Shown piece after piece: positions 56,982 to 64,000 of a stretch of DNA of 64,000 nucleotides. This DNA is from Gp13-AA77 sp035949375 (GTDB lineage: Bacteria; Acidobacteriota; Terriglobia; UBA7540): positions 11,120 through 75,119 of the forward strand of contig DASZIG010000011.1 of assembly GCA_035949375.1 (NCBI GenBank), given 5' to 3'. Numbering within the stretch: the first letter of the stretch is position 1; the number at the start of each line of letters is the position of its first letter. The notes beneath the pieces are model-generated. The model did not search any database and was not told the DNA's origin. It was given only the letters and a program-made list of their open reading frames with translations. Made by a program: the position numbers and the translations under genes.

Positions 56982-58712
56982 CTAGTTGCCCGAACCGCCT
57001 CCGTTTTGGGCCGACGACACCCCCGCGAGCCGGTCGTAATGGGCGCGGATGGCGGAGTCTTGAGGAGCCAGTTTGACGGCGATGGCGTATTGCTCGAGCG
57101 CCCCCGCCACGTCGCCCTTTCGTTCCAGCGCACCGGCCAATCCGACCCGTGTCGCGGCATCGTTCGGCTTGGTCTTCACGGCCTGGCGGAACTCTGCGAC
57201 GGCGCCATCGAGGTCGCCCTTGAGTTCAAGGGCGGTGGCGAGATTGTAATGGGCGTCGCAGCAATCGCCGCCCAGGCTGAGCGCTTGACGGTATTCCCGG
57301 ATGGCGCCATCCGCGTCCTTCTGTTGCTCGAGAATGCTTCCGAGATTGTTGTGGGCCTGGGAATTGGCAGGGTCCAGACGAATGGCCGCCTGGAATTCGG
57401 CGATGGCTCCCTTGACATCGCCCTTCTGGCTGAGCGCCACGCCCAGATTGTCATGGGTCGCGGCCAGTGTCGGGCTGATCTCGAGCGCCCGGCGATATTC
57501 GCGGATGGCGCCGTCCACGTCGCCGGACCTCTTCAGGGCCAGAGCAAGATCGCTGTGGGCCGCAGCGTCGTTCGGCTGGCTGCTGACCACGGCCGCGTAT
57601 TGGGCCGCGGCCTCGCTCCACTTGCCCTCCTGTCCGAGAGCAGCGGCAAGGGCCAGGTGCACTTGCGGATCGTCCGGCCGCGCCATTTCAGCGGCGCGAT
57701 CCTGCTGCTCGGTGTTCTGGAGATACCGGACCTCGGTGACCGGCGCGCCCGGGGCCGACGGTTGCTGCACCGTGATGCTGCGCACGGCCGGCTTCGACGC
57801 CGGTGCGGCCTGGCTCTTAGCCGCCGCCAGCGCGTTCAGTAGCTCGTCGGTGGCGCCCACACTCTTTAAGTCCGTCACAAACTCCGGGCTCGGCTGGAAT
57901 GAGATTCCCCGTTCGCTGACGAGCGCTGCCACCCGCTGGCTCGAGACGCCGCCGGACACAAGGCCCATCACCTGGACCCGCGTCAGGGGCGTATTCACGG
58001 AGCCCGTAGGATCATCTTGCGGAGCCAAGGACACGGTTTGCGGGGCCAGGGACGGCAACCCGGTTTGCCGCGAGTCCGCCGGGAGCACGGCCAGTGTTGC
58101 GCCATTTGGCCCGCCGGGCGCCGGTGAGGCAGCGACAGTCGGACTGGCCTTGGCCGGATTGGCCGGATCGGTCGCCGCCGGCGGCGCGGAATTCGTGGTT
58201 CCGCCACTCGCAGGCCTGGCGCTGTCCGCGGCAGGTCGATGCTCAAGCACAGGCGCCTCGTTCTTCGCATAGGCGGCAGGCCGGGAGTCTTCGTCGGTGG
58301 TCAGGGGCTTCACACCGACCACTTTGTACTCGCGTACCTTGCCGTCCCCTTCGGGGACGCTCAACAAAACGCGATCTTTCTTGATTCGAAACCTGCTCTT
58401 CTCGCCGACGGGCAGAAGTGCAGCGTCCTTGTCATCCATCGGACGTATGCGGTACTCGAGGTAGCTGGTCCGCAAGACGTATTCCTGGCAAAGCTTGTCC
58501 TTGGAGTTCACGCGCTCCACACCGGCGGTGGCGAGCAGTCCTCCAATTCCGGTGAAGCCCCTCGCCTGCGAACCGCAGGGCACAGCCTGCATTTCGGTGA
58601 GTGTCCCGGTCTCGGAATAGTTTTCCTGGGGCTCGGGAAAGGAGACGCGGGAGGTCAGCACCAGTGCGGCGGAAAGGAGCAGGGGCAGAGAGAGAAATCG
58701 ATTGGTCTTCAT
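56982..58712 (-). CDS. Exported TPR-repeat protein
   Basis: A 576-residue protein with a signal peptide (FLSLPLLLSAALVLTSRVSF), an N-terminal domain of about 150 residues, a Pro/Ala/Thr-rich linker, a short helical segment (RVQVMGLVSGGVSSQRVAAL), and six C-terminal 34-residue TPR units (for example DAAAHSDLALALKRSGDVDG and SQAHNNLGSILEQQKDADG). It should act as an extracytoplasmic protein-interaction scaffold. The ATG at 58712 is chosen because AAGGAG lies 6 bases upstream and the signal peptide follows; a longer frame would hide it. Confidence 0.85.
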   Translation of the reverse strand: MKTNRFLSLPLLLSAALVLTSRVSFPEPQENYSETGTLTEMQAVPCGSQARGFTGIGGLLATAGVERVNSKDKLCQEYVLRTSYLEYRIRPMDDKDAALLPVGEKSRFRIKKDRVLLSVPEGDGKVREYKVVGVKPLTTDEDSRPAAYAKNEAPVLEHRPAADSARPASGGTTNSAPPAATDPANPAKASPTVAASPAPGGPNGATLAVLPADSRQTGLPSLAPQTVSLAPQDDPTGSVNTPLTRVQVMGLVSGGVSSQRVAALVSERGISFQPSPEFVTDLKSVGATDELLNALAAAKSQAAPASKPAVRSITVQQPSAPGAPVTEVRYLQNTEQQDRAAEMARPDDPQVHLALAAALGQEGKWSEAAAQYAAVVSSQPNDAAAHSDLALALKRSGDVDGAIREYRRALEISPTLAATHDNLGVALSQKGDVKGAIAEFQAAIRLDPANSQAHNNLGSILEQQKDADGAIREYRQALSLGGDCCDAHYNLATALELKGDLDGAVAEFRQAVKTKPNDAATRVGLAGALERKGDVAGALEQYAIAVKLAPQDSAIRAHYDRLAGVSSAQNGGGSGN

Positions 58713-58825
58713 CGTGGTCTCCTTGAGAGCGGCTCCCCGGCGGTCCGAGCCGCGCCCGGATGCGGAGAGAGGAGGCCTCATCGGCCTCCTCGCCCCCGCG
58801 GTTCAGAGTACGCTTCGCCATGCAG

Positions 58826-59935
58826 CTACTTGTGAAGCACCGTAGACACGCGGAGCGCCGAGCCAGGTTTCGCCGTCGCCGATGTTCCGGTGTGGGTGTC
58901 GTACCTGCGCACATCGTTCATGAACGCTTGCGGATTGTCCCGCAGCTCGGTCGCGATTTCCGGATCGGACCGGAGGAAGGTCTGAAGCTCGGGATGCGAG
59001 TCCACGTACGCCGTGTCATCGATCATGTTCGGGTGCGCATTGAGCTCGGCATCGATCGCCGGGTGCTCATCAAGGAAACCGGCGAACGTCTTCACTTCAG
59101 ACGCCGTGATGCCGGTGTTCGAACCGGTCCTGCTGGACATAACGTCGAACATCGCGGCCTCAGGATAGGTCTTCCACTCCTCCGCCACTGCGGGGTTGCT
59201 TTGGAGGAAGGCCGAGAGGTCCGCGTGGTCGGCCACGAAGTCCTTGTTGTCGATTAGCAACGGGTTCGCTTCAAGCTGCTTGGCGATCGCCGGATGATTG
59301 TCCAGAAACTCGTCGAGTGTCGCCATCTGACTGTGGGTAAACTTGGAGTCAGTGGTTTCAAGACGATTGAGCTCCGTCATTGCCACCTGCGGGTACTTCG
59401 CCCACAGCGCGGCCAAATCGGGGTGATCCTGGAGAAAGGCAGAGAGAGCAGGGTTATCAGCCAGAAAGTCCTTGTTGTTGATCAACGAGGGATTGGACTC
59501 GAGTTGCTTGGCGATCACGGGATGCGCGTCCAGGAAGTCGTCCAAACTGGCAGCTTGGACGGCGGTTAAAGTGTCCTGGCGGGTTATTACGGGCGCCGGG
59601 GTGAGTGAAGGAGCCGCGCCACCGAACGCCTCGCGTAACACGGCCTGCGGGTTCGCCTGGAGCGCTTCGCGGATTTCGGGATGATCCTGCAAGAAAGCCT
59701 GGAGTGCAGGCTCGCTCTTCACGAACTGTTCGTTGTCAATGAGCGACGGATTCTTCTCGAGCTGCTGGGCGATCTCGGGATGGTTATCCAGAAATCGGTC
59801 AAGGCGTCCGAGCTCCGCGCGGGTGATGTCCGAATCACCTTGAGGAGCAGGCCGGGCGCTCGTCGTTACCACTCCCGTAAGGATTAGGGCGGTGGTCAGC
59901 AACAGCGGTGCGAAATAACGAGTCTTTCTAGTCAT
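58826..59935 (-). CDS. Secreted protein with four internal repeats
   Basis: A 369-residue exported protein: signal peptide (YFAPLLLTTALILTGVVTTS) then four copies of a roughly 75-residue helical unit with the core FLDNHPEIAQQLEKNPSLID, an NxxFVxxxPxLxxFLQDHP segment, and a PQA(V/A/F)M-like end. No family is recognised. The regular HP(E/A)I and NP(S/L)LI motifs suggest a helical-repeat binding surface. The ATG at 59935 follows GGAGG by about 10 bases; an ATG six codons upstream has no such site. It lies upstream of the TPR gene on the same strand. Confidence 0.78.
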   Translation of the reverse strand: MTRKTRYFAPLLLTTALILTGVVTTSARPAPQGDSDITRAELGRLDRFLDNHPEIAQQLEKNPSLIDNEQFVKSEPALQAFLQDHPEIREALQANPQAVLREAFGGAAPSLTPAPVITRQDTLTAVQAASLDDFLDAHPVIAKQLESNPSLINNKDFLADNPALSAFLQDHPDLAALWAKYPQVAMTELNRLETTDSKFTHSQMATLDEFLDNHPAIAKQLEANPLLIDNKDFVADHADLSAFLQSNPAVAEEWKTYPEAAMFDVMSSRTGSNTGITASEVKTFAGFLDEHPAIDAELNAHPNMIDDTAYVDSHPELQTFLRSDPEIATELRDNPQAFMNDVRRYDTHTGTSATAKPGSALRVSTVLHK

Positions 59936-60272
59936 ACGAGGTTGATCCTCCATCGGGTTTTTGATTACCCCCTTCGGATCCCCCTTACGTCGGATCCCCT
60001 TTTACTGTCGCTTTGGTCGTTTCGTGAGCCTCAAGCGGCTCTCGCAACCGCTTCGCACGCGCTCTACCAAAGGCCTTCCAGGTTCATCCCGTAAAGCCCG
60101 AAAGCTATCGGAGAATCAGGCGGTTGGGAAAACCATTCCGCAAAGTTCGCCGGCGGTCCACTGGTCAGTTTTTACATCACCCGTTCCAATTATTTCCCGG
60201 TGAGAATGGCAGCCGAGACGCTCAGGACTCGATCCAGGAGGGCCGGTGTTGGACAGGCGAGGCGTTGGCAAA
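59936..60272. other. Divergent intergenic region
   Basis: This 337-base gap separates the repeat-protein gene (minus) from the RlpA-like gene (plus) and must hold both promoters. A CCCCCTTCGGATCCCCCTTACGTCGGATCCCC-like direct repeat of GGATCCCC lies near 59975-60000. Short GC-rich inverted repeats such as CCGGCGG are present; none forms a strong terminator. No gene was found. Confidence 0.4.
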
Positions 60273-60821
60273 ATGAGAATCAGACGGTTGGCTGCAGTCA
60301 CGATGGCGATGCTGCTTTGCCCCCTGTTGCTGGGGGCGGCGCCGCAGAGTGCGCGAAAACGCGCCCGGCATCCCTTGAGCACTCGGAGCACTCGAACTGC
60401 AAGAACCGTCCAATTCGGTCTGGCAAGCTGGTATGGACCCGGCTTTCAGCGGCACATTACGGCGAGTGGCGCGCCCTTCGACGAGAGCCAATTGACGGCC
60501 GCGCACCGCAGCCTGCCGCTTGGAACCAATGTCAAAGTGACGAACCTGAAGAACGGCCAATCGGTGATCGTCAAAGTTACGGACCGCGGACCGCGAGTTC
60601 GCGGCCGCCTGATCGATCTCTCGCGGGCGGCTGCGGAACGCCTGGGATTCAAACACCGTGGGCTTGCGCGGGTTCGCGTCGCAGTGGTCCCCAATTCCAA
60701 TACCGATGCCGGGTCTGCAGCGCCCTCGTCTGCGGGGCCCTCAAACGGCGCGCAGCAGGGCCCAACGGGGCCCAAACAGGGGACGACCGGCCCTGTGTCA
60801 AAAACGCAGGGTCGGCAGTAA
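60273..60821 (+). CDS. RlpA-like septal ring protein (double-psi beta-barrel)
   Basis: A 182-residue exported protein with a signal peptide (LAAVTMAMLLCPLLLGAA) and a double-psi beta-barrel domain: GLASWYGPGFQRHITASG, LTAAHRSLPLGTNVKVTNL and VTDRGPRVRGRLIDLSRAAA, all classical RlpA motifs. RlpA proteins bind or cleave naked glycan strands. The SPOR domain of E. coli RlpA is absent; a Gly/Pro/Thr-rich tail replaces it, so septal targeting by SPOR is not expected and lytic activity is unproven. The start at ATG 60273 is chosen to give a standard signal peptide. Confidence 0.88.
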   Translation: MRIRRLAAVTMAMLLCPLLLGAAPQSARKRARHPLSTRSTRTARTVQFGLASWYGPGFQRHITASGAPFDESQLTAAHRSLPLGTNVKVTNLKNGQSVIVKVTDRGPRVRGRLIDLSRAAAERLGFKHRGLARVRVAVVPNSNTDAGSAAPSSAGPSNGAQQGPTGPKQGTTGPVSKTQGRQ

Positions 60822-60937
60822 GACTTACGCGCGGCGCGCGCCACCGGGACGCGGGCCGAGCGAACGGGGACGATTCAAGTTAGACGATCTGCGCGGGAAG
60901 TGGCACCCCGGGTGCATCCCGCCATAACGGAGGACCT

Positions 60938-61423
60938 ATGCACAGTTACGCAGAGCGCTCCGTGAAACTGCCGGGTCCGCACCTACTCTTCGGCCCGGAT
61001 TTCAGCGTGTCGGATCGCAGGTCGGGCGATGTGTCGGGCGACGTATCGATCCTCGACGTCACCGGCCCGCTCAGAGGCGAGCGAGCCGCGCAGGCTTTTC
61101 GACGCCACGTTTGGGACTTGTTGAACGAAGGCGTGAAAAAGCTCGCCGTCAATTTGACTGAAGCCGGGGATATCGACAGCGGCGGCCTCGGCGCGCTGGC
61201 GGCCGCTTACAACCAGGTCAAGCAGGACGGCGGGAGAATCGCGTTCTTCGGTGCGCCGCCTCGAGTAAGCCGGACTCTCACCAAGTTGCGTCTCGATACG
61301 GTCTTCGCGATTTTCAAAAGCGAGAACGATGCGGTAGCGGCGTGCGCCCGGCCGGTTCACGACGAACCGAAATCGCAGGGACGGGATCAGGACTCGCGGG
61401 CGTGGACGCAAGCGGAGAAATGA
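60938..61423 (+). CDS. STAS-domain anti-sigma-factor antagonist-like protein
   Basis: A 161-residue protein with one STAS domain (about 35-140): VSILDVTGPLRGER, then LAVNLTEAGDIDSGGLGALA, where the serine in DIDSGG is at the usual phosphorylation position, and GGRIAFFGAPPRVSRTL. SpoIIAA/RsbV-type proteins release sigma factors by binding the anti-sigma kinase; no kinase or phosphatase gene is adjacent. GGAGG lies 5 bases before the ATG. It follows the RlpA-like gene by 116 bases. Confidence 0.88.
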   Translation: MHSYAERSVKLPGPHLLFGPDFSVSDRRSGDVSGDVSILDVTGPLRGERAAQAFRRHVWDLLNEGVKKLAVNLTEAGDIDSGGLGALAAAYNQVKQDGGRIAFFGAPPRVSRTLTKLRLDTVFAIFKSENDAVAACARPVHDEPKSQGRDQDSRAWTQAEK

Positions 61424-61478
61424 TGCTCGGCCAAAATCGATTTTCTCAAAATCGACTTTCGTATCTTCGGAGGTGATC

Positions 61479-61961
61479 GTGAAACGATATGGCAGCGGTT
61501 CACTGTTGGTCTTCTTTCTGATCGGGTCTCTGATCGCGCTGGTCTTGGGATTATCGGGATGCAGCTCGCGTTCAAGGGCCCAGAGCCAGAGCGAGCAGGA
61601 CCAGCAAACGCGCGAGAAGGTTGCCGACGCCACCCAAAAGGCCAAGGAGGAGTCCCAAAAGGCCGCCGCGCAGGTCCAGCAGGCGGCGCAGCAGACGGAG
61701 CACGACGCTAAGGTCGCGGCCGAGGGCGTGAAAGAAGGGTGGAATCGCGACAAGCAAGGCCGGCTGGACGTGAATTCGGCCACAGTGACGGAGCTGCGCT
61801 CTCTGTCGCTCAGCGAGACGCAGGCCCAGAGTGTCATCAACGGCCGTCCTTACAAAGACAAACAGGAGCTCGTCACGCGAGGAATCCTGACCCAGTCGGA
61901 TTACAACAACATTCAGGACCGGATCACGGTGGAGGCGCCCTCCAGGTCCGTCAACCCATGA
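61479..61961 (+). CDS. Lipoprotein with helix-hairpin-helix (ComEA-like) domain
   Basis: A 160-residue lipoprotein: signal segment with lipobox LGLSGCSS, a long charged helix of Gln, Ala and Glu (about 30-80, apolipoprotein- or LEA-like), and a C-terminal helix-hairpin-helix module (RLDVNSATVTELRSLSLSET, YKDKQELVTRGILTQSDYN) as in ComEA and related DNA-binding proteins. The start is taken as GTG at 61479, because GGAGGTGATC, fully complementary to the canonical 16S 3' end, lies directly upstream and an earlier GTG would overlap it. Binding of extracellular DNA is possible but unproven. Confidence 0.85.
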   Translation: MKRYGSGSLLVFFLIGSLIALVLGLSGCSSRSRAQSQSEQDQQTREKVADATQKAKEESQKAAAQVQQAAQQTEHDAKVAAEGVKEGWNRDKQGRLDVNSATVTELRSLSLSETQAQSVINGRPYKDKQELVTRGILTQSDYNNIQDRITVEAPSRSVNP

Positions 61962-62366
61962 GCCCCGGGGGAGCCCGGCGGGAGCCTCGGGGGAGCCCGG
62001 AGAGAGATGATATAGGCTAGTATGATGGCCTATCACTTGTAACAGGCTCCCGATCGGCCTGGCGCCCTTCCGCCACCACAGACCGGATTTGGCTTTCAGT
62101 GGCTTTGTTTACTGCCTGCGCCACCCGGTGGTGCCATTCTAAAGGACTTAGCCGGACACAATCTGGCTTCGTTTGGCTTCGTTTTGACCTATTTTCCAGG
62201 TCGATTTATTGATTCTATTGGGCTTAGTGGCTTCGTTTTGCAAAATTTTAGATTCTTTTTCGGAAGTATGCACTTTACGCAACTTGTTGAGTTAGTTGGA
62301 GTTAGATGTAAGTGATTCATGCGAAACCTCTTACGGTGGACAGCGCCGATTGGAGTATAATCCATC
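61962..62366. other. Intergenic region with GGGGGAGCC and GGCTTCG repeats
   Basis: About 400 bases without a convincing gene. Just after the lipoprotein stop, CGGGGGAGCCCGG occurs twice within 40 bases. From 62089 to 62240 the motif TGGCTT(C/T)GTTT occurs at least four times, including a close tandem TGGCTTCGTTTGGCTTCGTTTT at 62163-62184, in an increasingly AT-rich context. The same motif ends the repeat set near 32755. No promoter or RNA fold is clear before the TATAAT at 62356. Confidence 0.55.
62356..62361 (+). promoter_or_regulatory. Perfect TATAAT -10 box before a structured segment
   Basis: TATAAT at 62356-62361 lies 5 bases before the first stem of the fold at 62367-62476, so transcription would start at or next to the 5' end of that fold. 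The sequence at the -35 distance (around 62333) is not a good TTGACA match, so strength and sigma factor are uncertain. Confidence 0.45.
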
Positions 62367-62476
62367 TTCCCGGTCGGAAACCTTGCGCCTGCGGCCTTGC
62401 GAAGCCGCTGTTCAATCGGCGGGGAGGTTAGACCGTAGGGGAGGTCGCACGCTCTCTATGCGATTCCGACCGGGAA
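62367..62476 (+). ncRNA. Candidate small structured RNA (closed multi-branch fold)
   Basis: A perfect 13-bp closing stem, TTCCCGGTCGGAA (62367-62379) with TTCCGACCGGGAA (62464-62476), encloses three possible hairpins: GCGGC/GCCGC (62391-62408), GACC/GGTC (62431-62446) and GCA/TGC near 62447-62461. The string GGGGAGGT occurs twice inside. A TATAAT lies just upstream. The fold has no protein-coding explanation on the plus strand and matches no RNA family I recognise. No poly-T terminator follows. Confidence 0.5.
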
Positions 62477-62515
62477 AACCTAACTGCATTCCTCGAATTG
62501 CCCGTGTAAACGCTG

Positions 62516-62659
62516 CTACTTCGGCCAACCGCCCTTCGGCTTCTTCTTCCGCATTGCTATCTTGACAGCTTCTTCCCAATCGCCTTCTATCTTAAGGACT
62601 TCAGGCTTAGGGCCGGGCCTTGCTCTCGGCTTTTTTCTCTTGCTGCTAGTGTCCTTCAT
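62516..62659 (-). CDS. Small basic protein (47 residues)
   Basis: A short frame from ATG at 62659 to TAG encodes a Lys/Arg-rich protein: a basic N-terminus (MKDTSSKRKKPRARPGPKPE), the core LKIEGDWEEAVKIAM, and the end KKKPKGGWPK. The GPKPExLKIEGDWExAVxxAxxKKxPxxGWPK pattern resembles small conserved proteins of unknown function seen in many bacteria, sometimes near mobile DNA. No good Shine-Dalgarno is visible. Its codon-level composition is clearly protein-like (Lys/Glu-rich, acidic helix core), unlike neighbouring spacer. Confidence 0.6.
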   Translation of the reverse strand: MKDTSSKRKKPRARPGPKPEVLKIEGDWEEAVKIAMRKKKPKGGWPK

Positions 62660-62782
62660 AGCTTGAAAAGGGTGCCCAATACGGCACGTGGTAAGATCAA
62701 TTGTAGTTTCTGCCTAGCAGAAGCCCCTGGCAGATGTTCACAGCACCTACCAAGGGCATTCCACCTATAGGAGACAAGCAAC

Positions 62783-62872
62783 TTGCGTATCCAAGTTACC
62801 CGCTCCCGCCGCAAGACCGTCATCACACTTTCCTTTGGGGATTGCGTTCTGACGATTGAAGTGCCTCATTAG
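62783..62872 (+). CDS. Possible 29-residue peptide
   Basis: A TTG-initiated frame preceded 8 bases upstream by AGGAGA encodes LRIQVTRSRRKTVITLSFGD followed by CVLTIEVPH and TAG. The alternating hydrophobic pattern looks like two beta strands. It lies just upstream of the tRNA-like gene. Evidence is only the ribosome binding site and composition, so this is tentative. Confidence 0.22.
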   Translation: MRIQVTRSRRKTVITLSFGDCVLTIEVPH

Positions 62873-62904
62873 GGCGTCGCCCTTAACGAAACACAACAGA
62901 TTGG

Positions 62905-63007
62905 ACGGACGTGGCGAAATTAGCAGACGCGCTGGCTTTGGGAGCCAGTGGGCCACCCTCTTTTACCAAGAGAACCCGTGCGGGTGCAATTCCCGCCGTC
63001 CGTACCA
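62905..63007 (+). tRNA. tRNA-Leu-like gene with proline anticodon UGG and aberrant elbow
   Basis: Acceptor ACGGACG (62905-62911) pairs fully with CGTCCGT (62997-63003), then A73 and an encoded CCA. The D arm GCG-AAATTAGCAGA-CGC (62914-62930) and anticodon stem CTGGC/GCCAG (62932-62948) follow the tRNA-Leu pattern. The anticodon loop TTTGGGA gives UGG (62939-62941), which reads proline codons; one base change from the leucine anticodon UAG would explain it. The variable arm (62949-62979) is 31 bases with a CTCTT/AAGAG stem, far longer than usual. The T loop is TGCAATT, with G in place of the invariant T55, and the D loop lacks the GG pair. It may be a decaying or repurposed tRNA. Confidence 0.8.
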
Positions 63008-63039
63008 AACCTATCTTACCATCCAACAAAACTAAGCCC

Positions 63040-63966
63040 CTAGTTCCTAGCCGCCATTGGCTCACGGTACATCAACCGTTTGCCCTCTGCCGAACGGATA
63101 GCCGTCAAGGTGCGCTCGCCATCGTTCATCGTGCGGTTGTTCCACAGAAAGTCGAACTGCCACAGATAACGGTGCAAGTATTCCTTGCTGACGTTGTGAT
63201 AGATGCCGTGAATCCCGCGTTTCACAAGCGCGAAGGATGATTCAGCCGTGTTTGTGTGAATGTCACCACGCACATACTCTTTGGTGCTGTGGCAGACCAC
63301 ATCGTGCCCGCCGTCGAAGTGCTTCCCGATTCCGCTGTACCCTAGGAAATCATCGGTCATAATGCGGGCCTCTTGTGCCACCAAGTCTTTCAGGGCCTCT
63401 TTGAGAGTGGCGCTGGTTACGTCTGCGACAACTCGGCTGTGCTTGTTGCCGTCTCTCTCGACTGCAACGAACACCGGAGTCTTGGAAGTGCCACGCCCGC
63501 GCTTGTGAACCTTGCCGTCACCCGGCCTCGGCTTCCCGCCTACGTAAGTTTCGTCGGCCTCGACAATACCGCTCAGCTTCGGCATATCGGCGTCCGGTGC
63601 CATCGCAAACCGAATGCGGTTCATCAGGAACAGAGCCGACTTGTAGCTAATCTGGCAGTGCCGCATGATCTCCAAAGCCGCTACGCCTTTCTTCGATGTG
63701 GCCGCCCGCCAGAAAGCGTAGGCCCAATGGCGCAACGGGAGCCGTGATTCTTCCCACACCATGCCGATACGAACCGTGTACTGCCGTTTACAATCGCGGC
63801 AGCGCCAGAGATACCGCTTACTGCGCTGGCCCTTGGCATCGGCCATCTTGTAGACAGAAGCGCTACCGCACCAAACGCAAGTCGGCTTGTCAGCCCACCG
63901 TTGGCGCTCGAAGAACTCAACCGCCGCCGATTCACCCGAGCAAGCCGCTGGAATTTCATGCACCAT
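63040..63966 (-). CDS. IS1595-family transposase
   Basis: A 308-residue DDE-type transposase. It has an N-terminal zinc ribbon (PTCVWCGSAS with WRCRDCKRQYTV), then the catalytic acidic residues in IVEADETYVGGKPRPGDG and IMTDDFLGYSG, and the C-terminal HTNTAESSFALVKRGIHG block, which fits the H/N-E pattern of the ISXO2-like domain of the IS1595 family. The frame is complete and intact, so it may be active. Terminal inverted repeats were not identified; the left end would fall in the 33-base gap beside the tRNA-like gene, and the right end is at or beyond the window edge. Confidence 0.92.
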   Translation of the reverse strand: MVHEIPAACSGESAAVEFFERQRWADKPTCVWCGSASVYKMADAKGQRSKRYLWRCRDCKRQYTVRIGMVWEESRLPLRHWAYAFWRAATSKKGVAALEIMRHCQISYKSALFLMNRIRFAMAPDADMPKLSGIVEADETYVGGKPRPGDGKVHKRGRGTSKTPVFVAVERDGNKHSRVVADVTSATLKEALKDLVAQEARIMTDDFLGYSGIGKHFDGGHDVVCHSTKEYVRGDIHTNTAESSFALVKRGIHGIYHNVSKEYLHRYLWQFDFLWNNRTMNDGERTLTAIRSAEGKRLMYREPMAARN

Positions 63967-64000
63967 TTCGGACTTCGTAAGGCTGTGGAACCTCTGTCCA

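Noticed and set aside
62911..63240. A plus-strand ORF beginning MAKLADALALG
   Set aside because: Its first 33 codons are the tRNA-like gene itself, a classical false ORF over tRNA-Leu, and the rest is antisense to the transposase.

Overview
The window is high-GC bacterial chromosome that most resembles Acidobacteriota. Clues are a stand-alone FtsX/MacB-type permease of the acidobacterial duplicated orphan permease type, sigma-54 regulators, a very large multi-HAMP hybrid kinase, many secreted proteins of unknown function, and intergenic spacers made of degenerate short-word repeats. The phylum is inferred from gene content; there is no rRNA gene to confirm it. One tRNA-like gene, one transposase gene and no CRISPR array were seen.

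1-12.8 kb is a division and cell wall (dcw) cluster on the minus strand in classical order: mraZ, rsmH, ftsL, ftsI (with a PASTA domain), murE (meso-diaminopimelate type), murF, mraY, murD, ftsW, murG (cut by the window edge). Upstream of mraZ lie five pentamers in strict 10-bp register, a candidate MraZ operator. MurD carries a C-terminal extension of about 300 residues.

13-18.1 kb holds a secreted protein and a coupled operon (NtrC-type regulator, membrane kinase, polytopic membrane protein). 18.2-28.3 kb holds the orphan permease, a short-chain dehydrogenase, a Crp/Fnr regulator and a sugar-catabolic run (isomerase, Gfo/Idh/MocA oxidoreductase, xylulokinase, secreted DUF4380-like protein). 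28.4-36 kb holds a double-ACT protein, a beta-oxidation pair (acyl-CoA dehydrogenase and thiolase) split by an unrelated nuclease-like gene, a DUF1326 protein and an O-antigen-ligase-like protein with TPRs.

36.2-42.6 kb on the plus strand holds a PIN-type toxin-antitoxin pair, mazG, and a compact run of GNAT transferase, enolase-superfamily racemase/OSBS, EamA exporter and isopropylmalate-dehydrogenase-like enzyme, then a rhomboid protease on the minus strand. 42.65-42.96 kb holds consecutive strong hairpins, two of which share the same GGA-rich loop on different stems; a three-way-junction-like fold sits at 43.5 kb.

44.5-56.2 kb is a signalling island: a receiver-only regulator, a sigma-54 activator that has lost its DNA-binding domain, another single receiver, a receiver-kinase-receiver hybrid, and a 2273-residue cytosolic kinase with about 29 HAMP modules and three receivers. 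It has eight receivers and no DNA-binding output domain. An S23-type four-helix-bundle gene, flanked by hairpin-forming repeats and lacking its usual ATG, sits inside.

56.5-62 kb encodes small and secreted or envelope proteins (TPR protein, internally repeated protein, RlpA-like protein, STAS protein, HhH lipoprotein). The last 2 kb looks like accessory DNA: GGCTTCG repeats, a candidate structured RNA behind a TATAAT box, a 47-residue basic protein, a tRNA-Leu-like gene with a proline (UGG) anticodon, a 31-nt variable arm and altered elbow bases, and an IS1595-type transposase.
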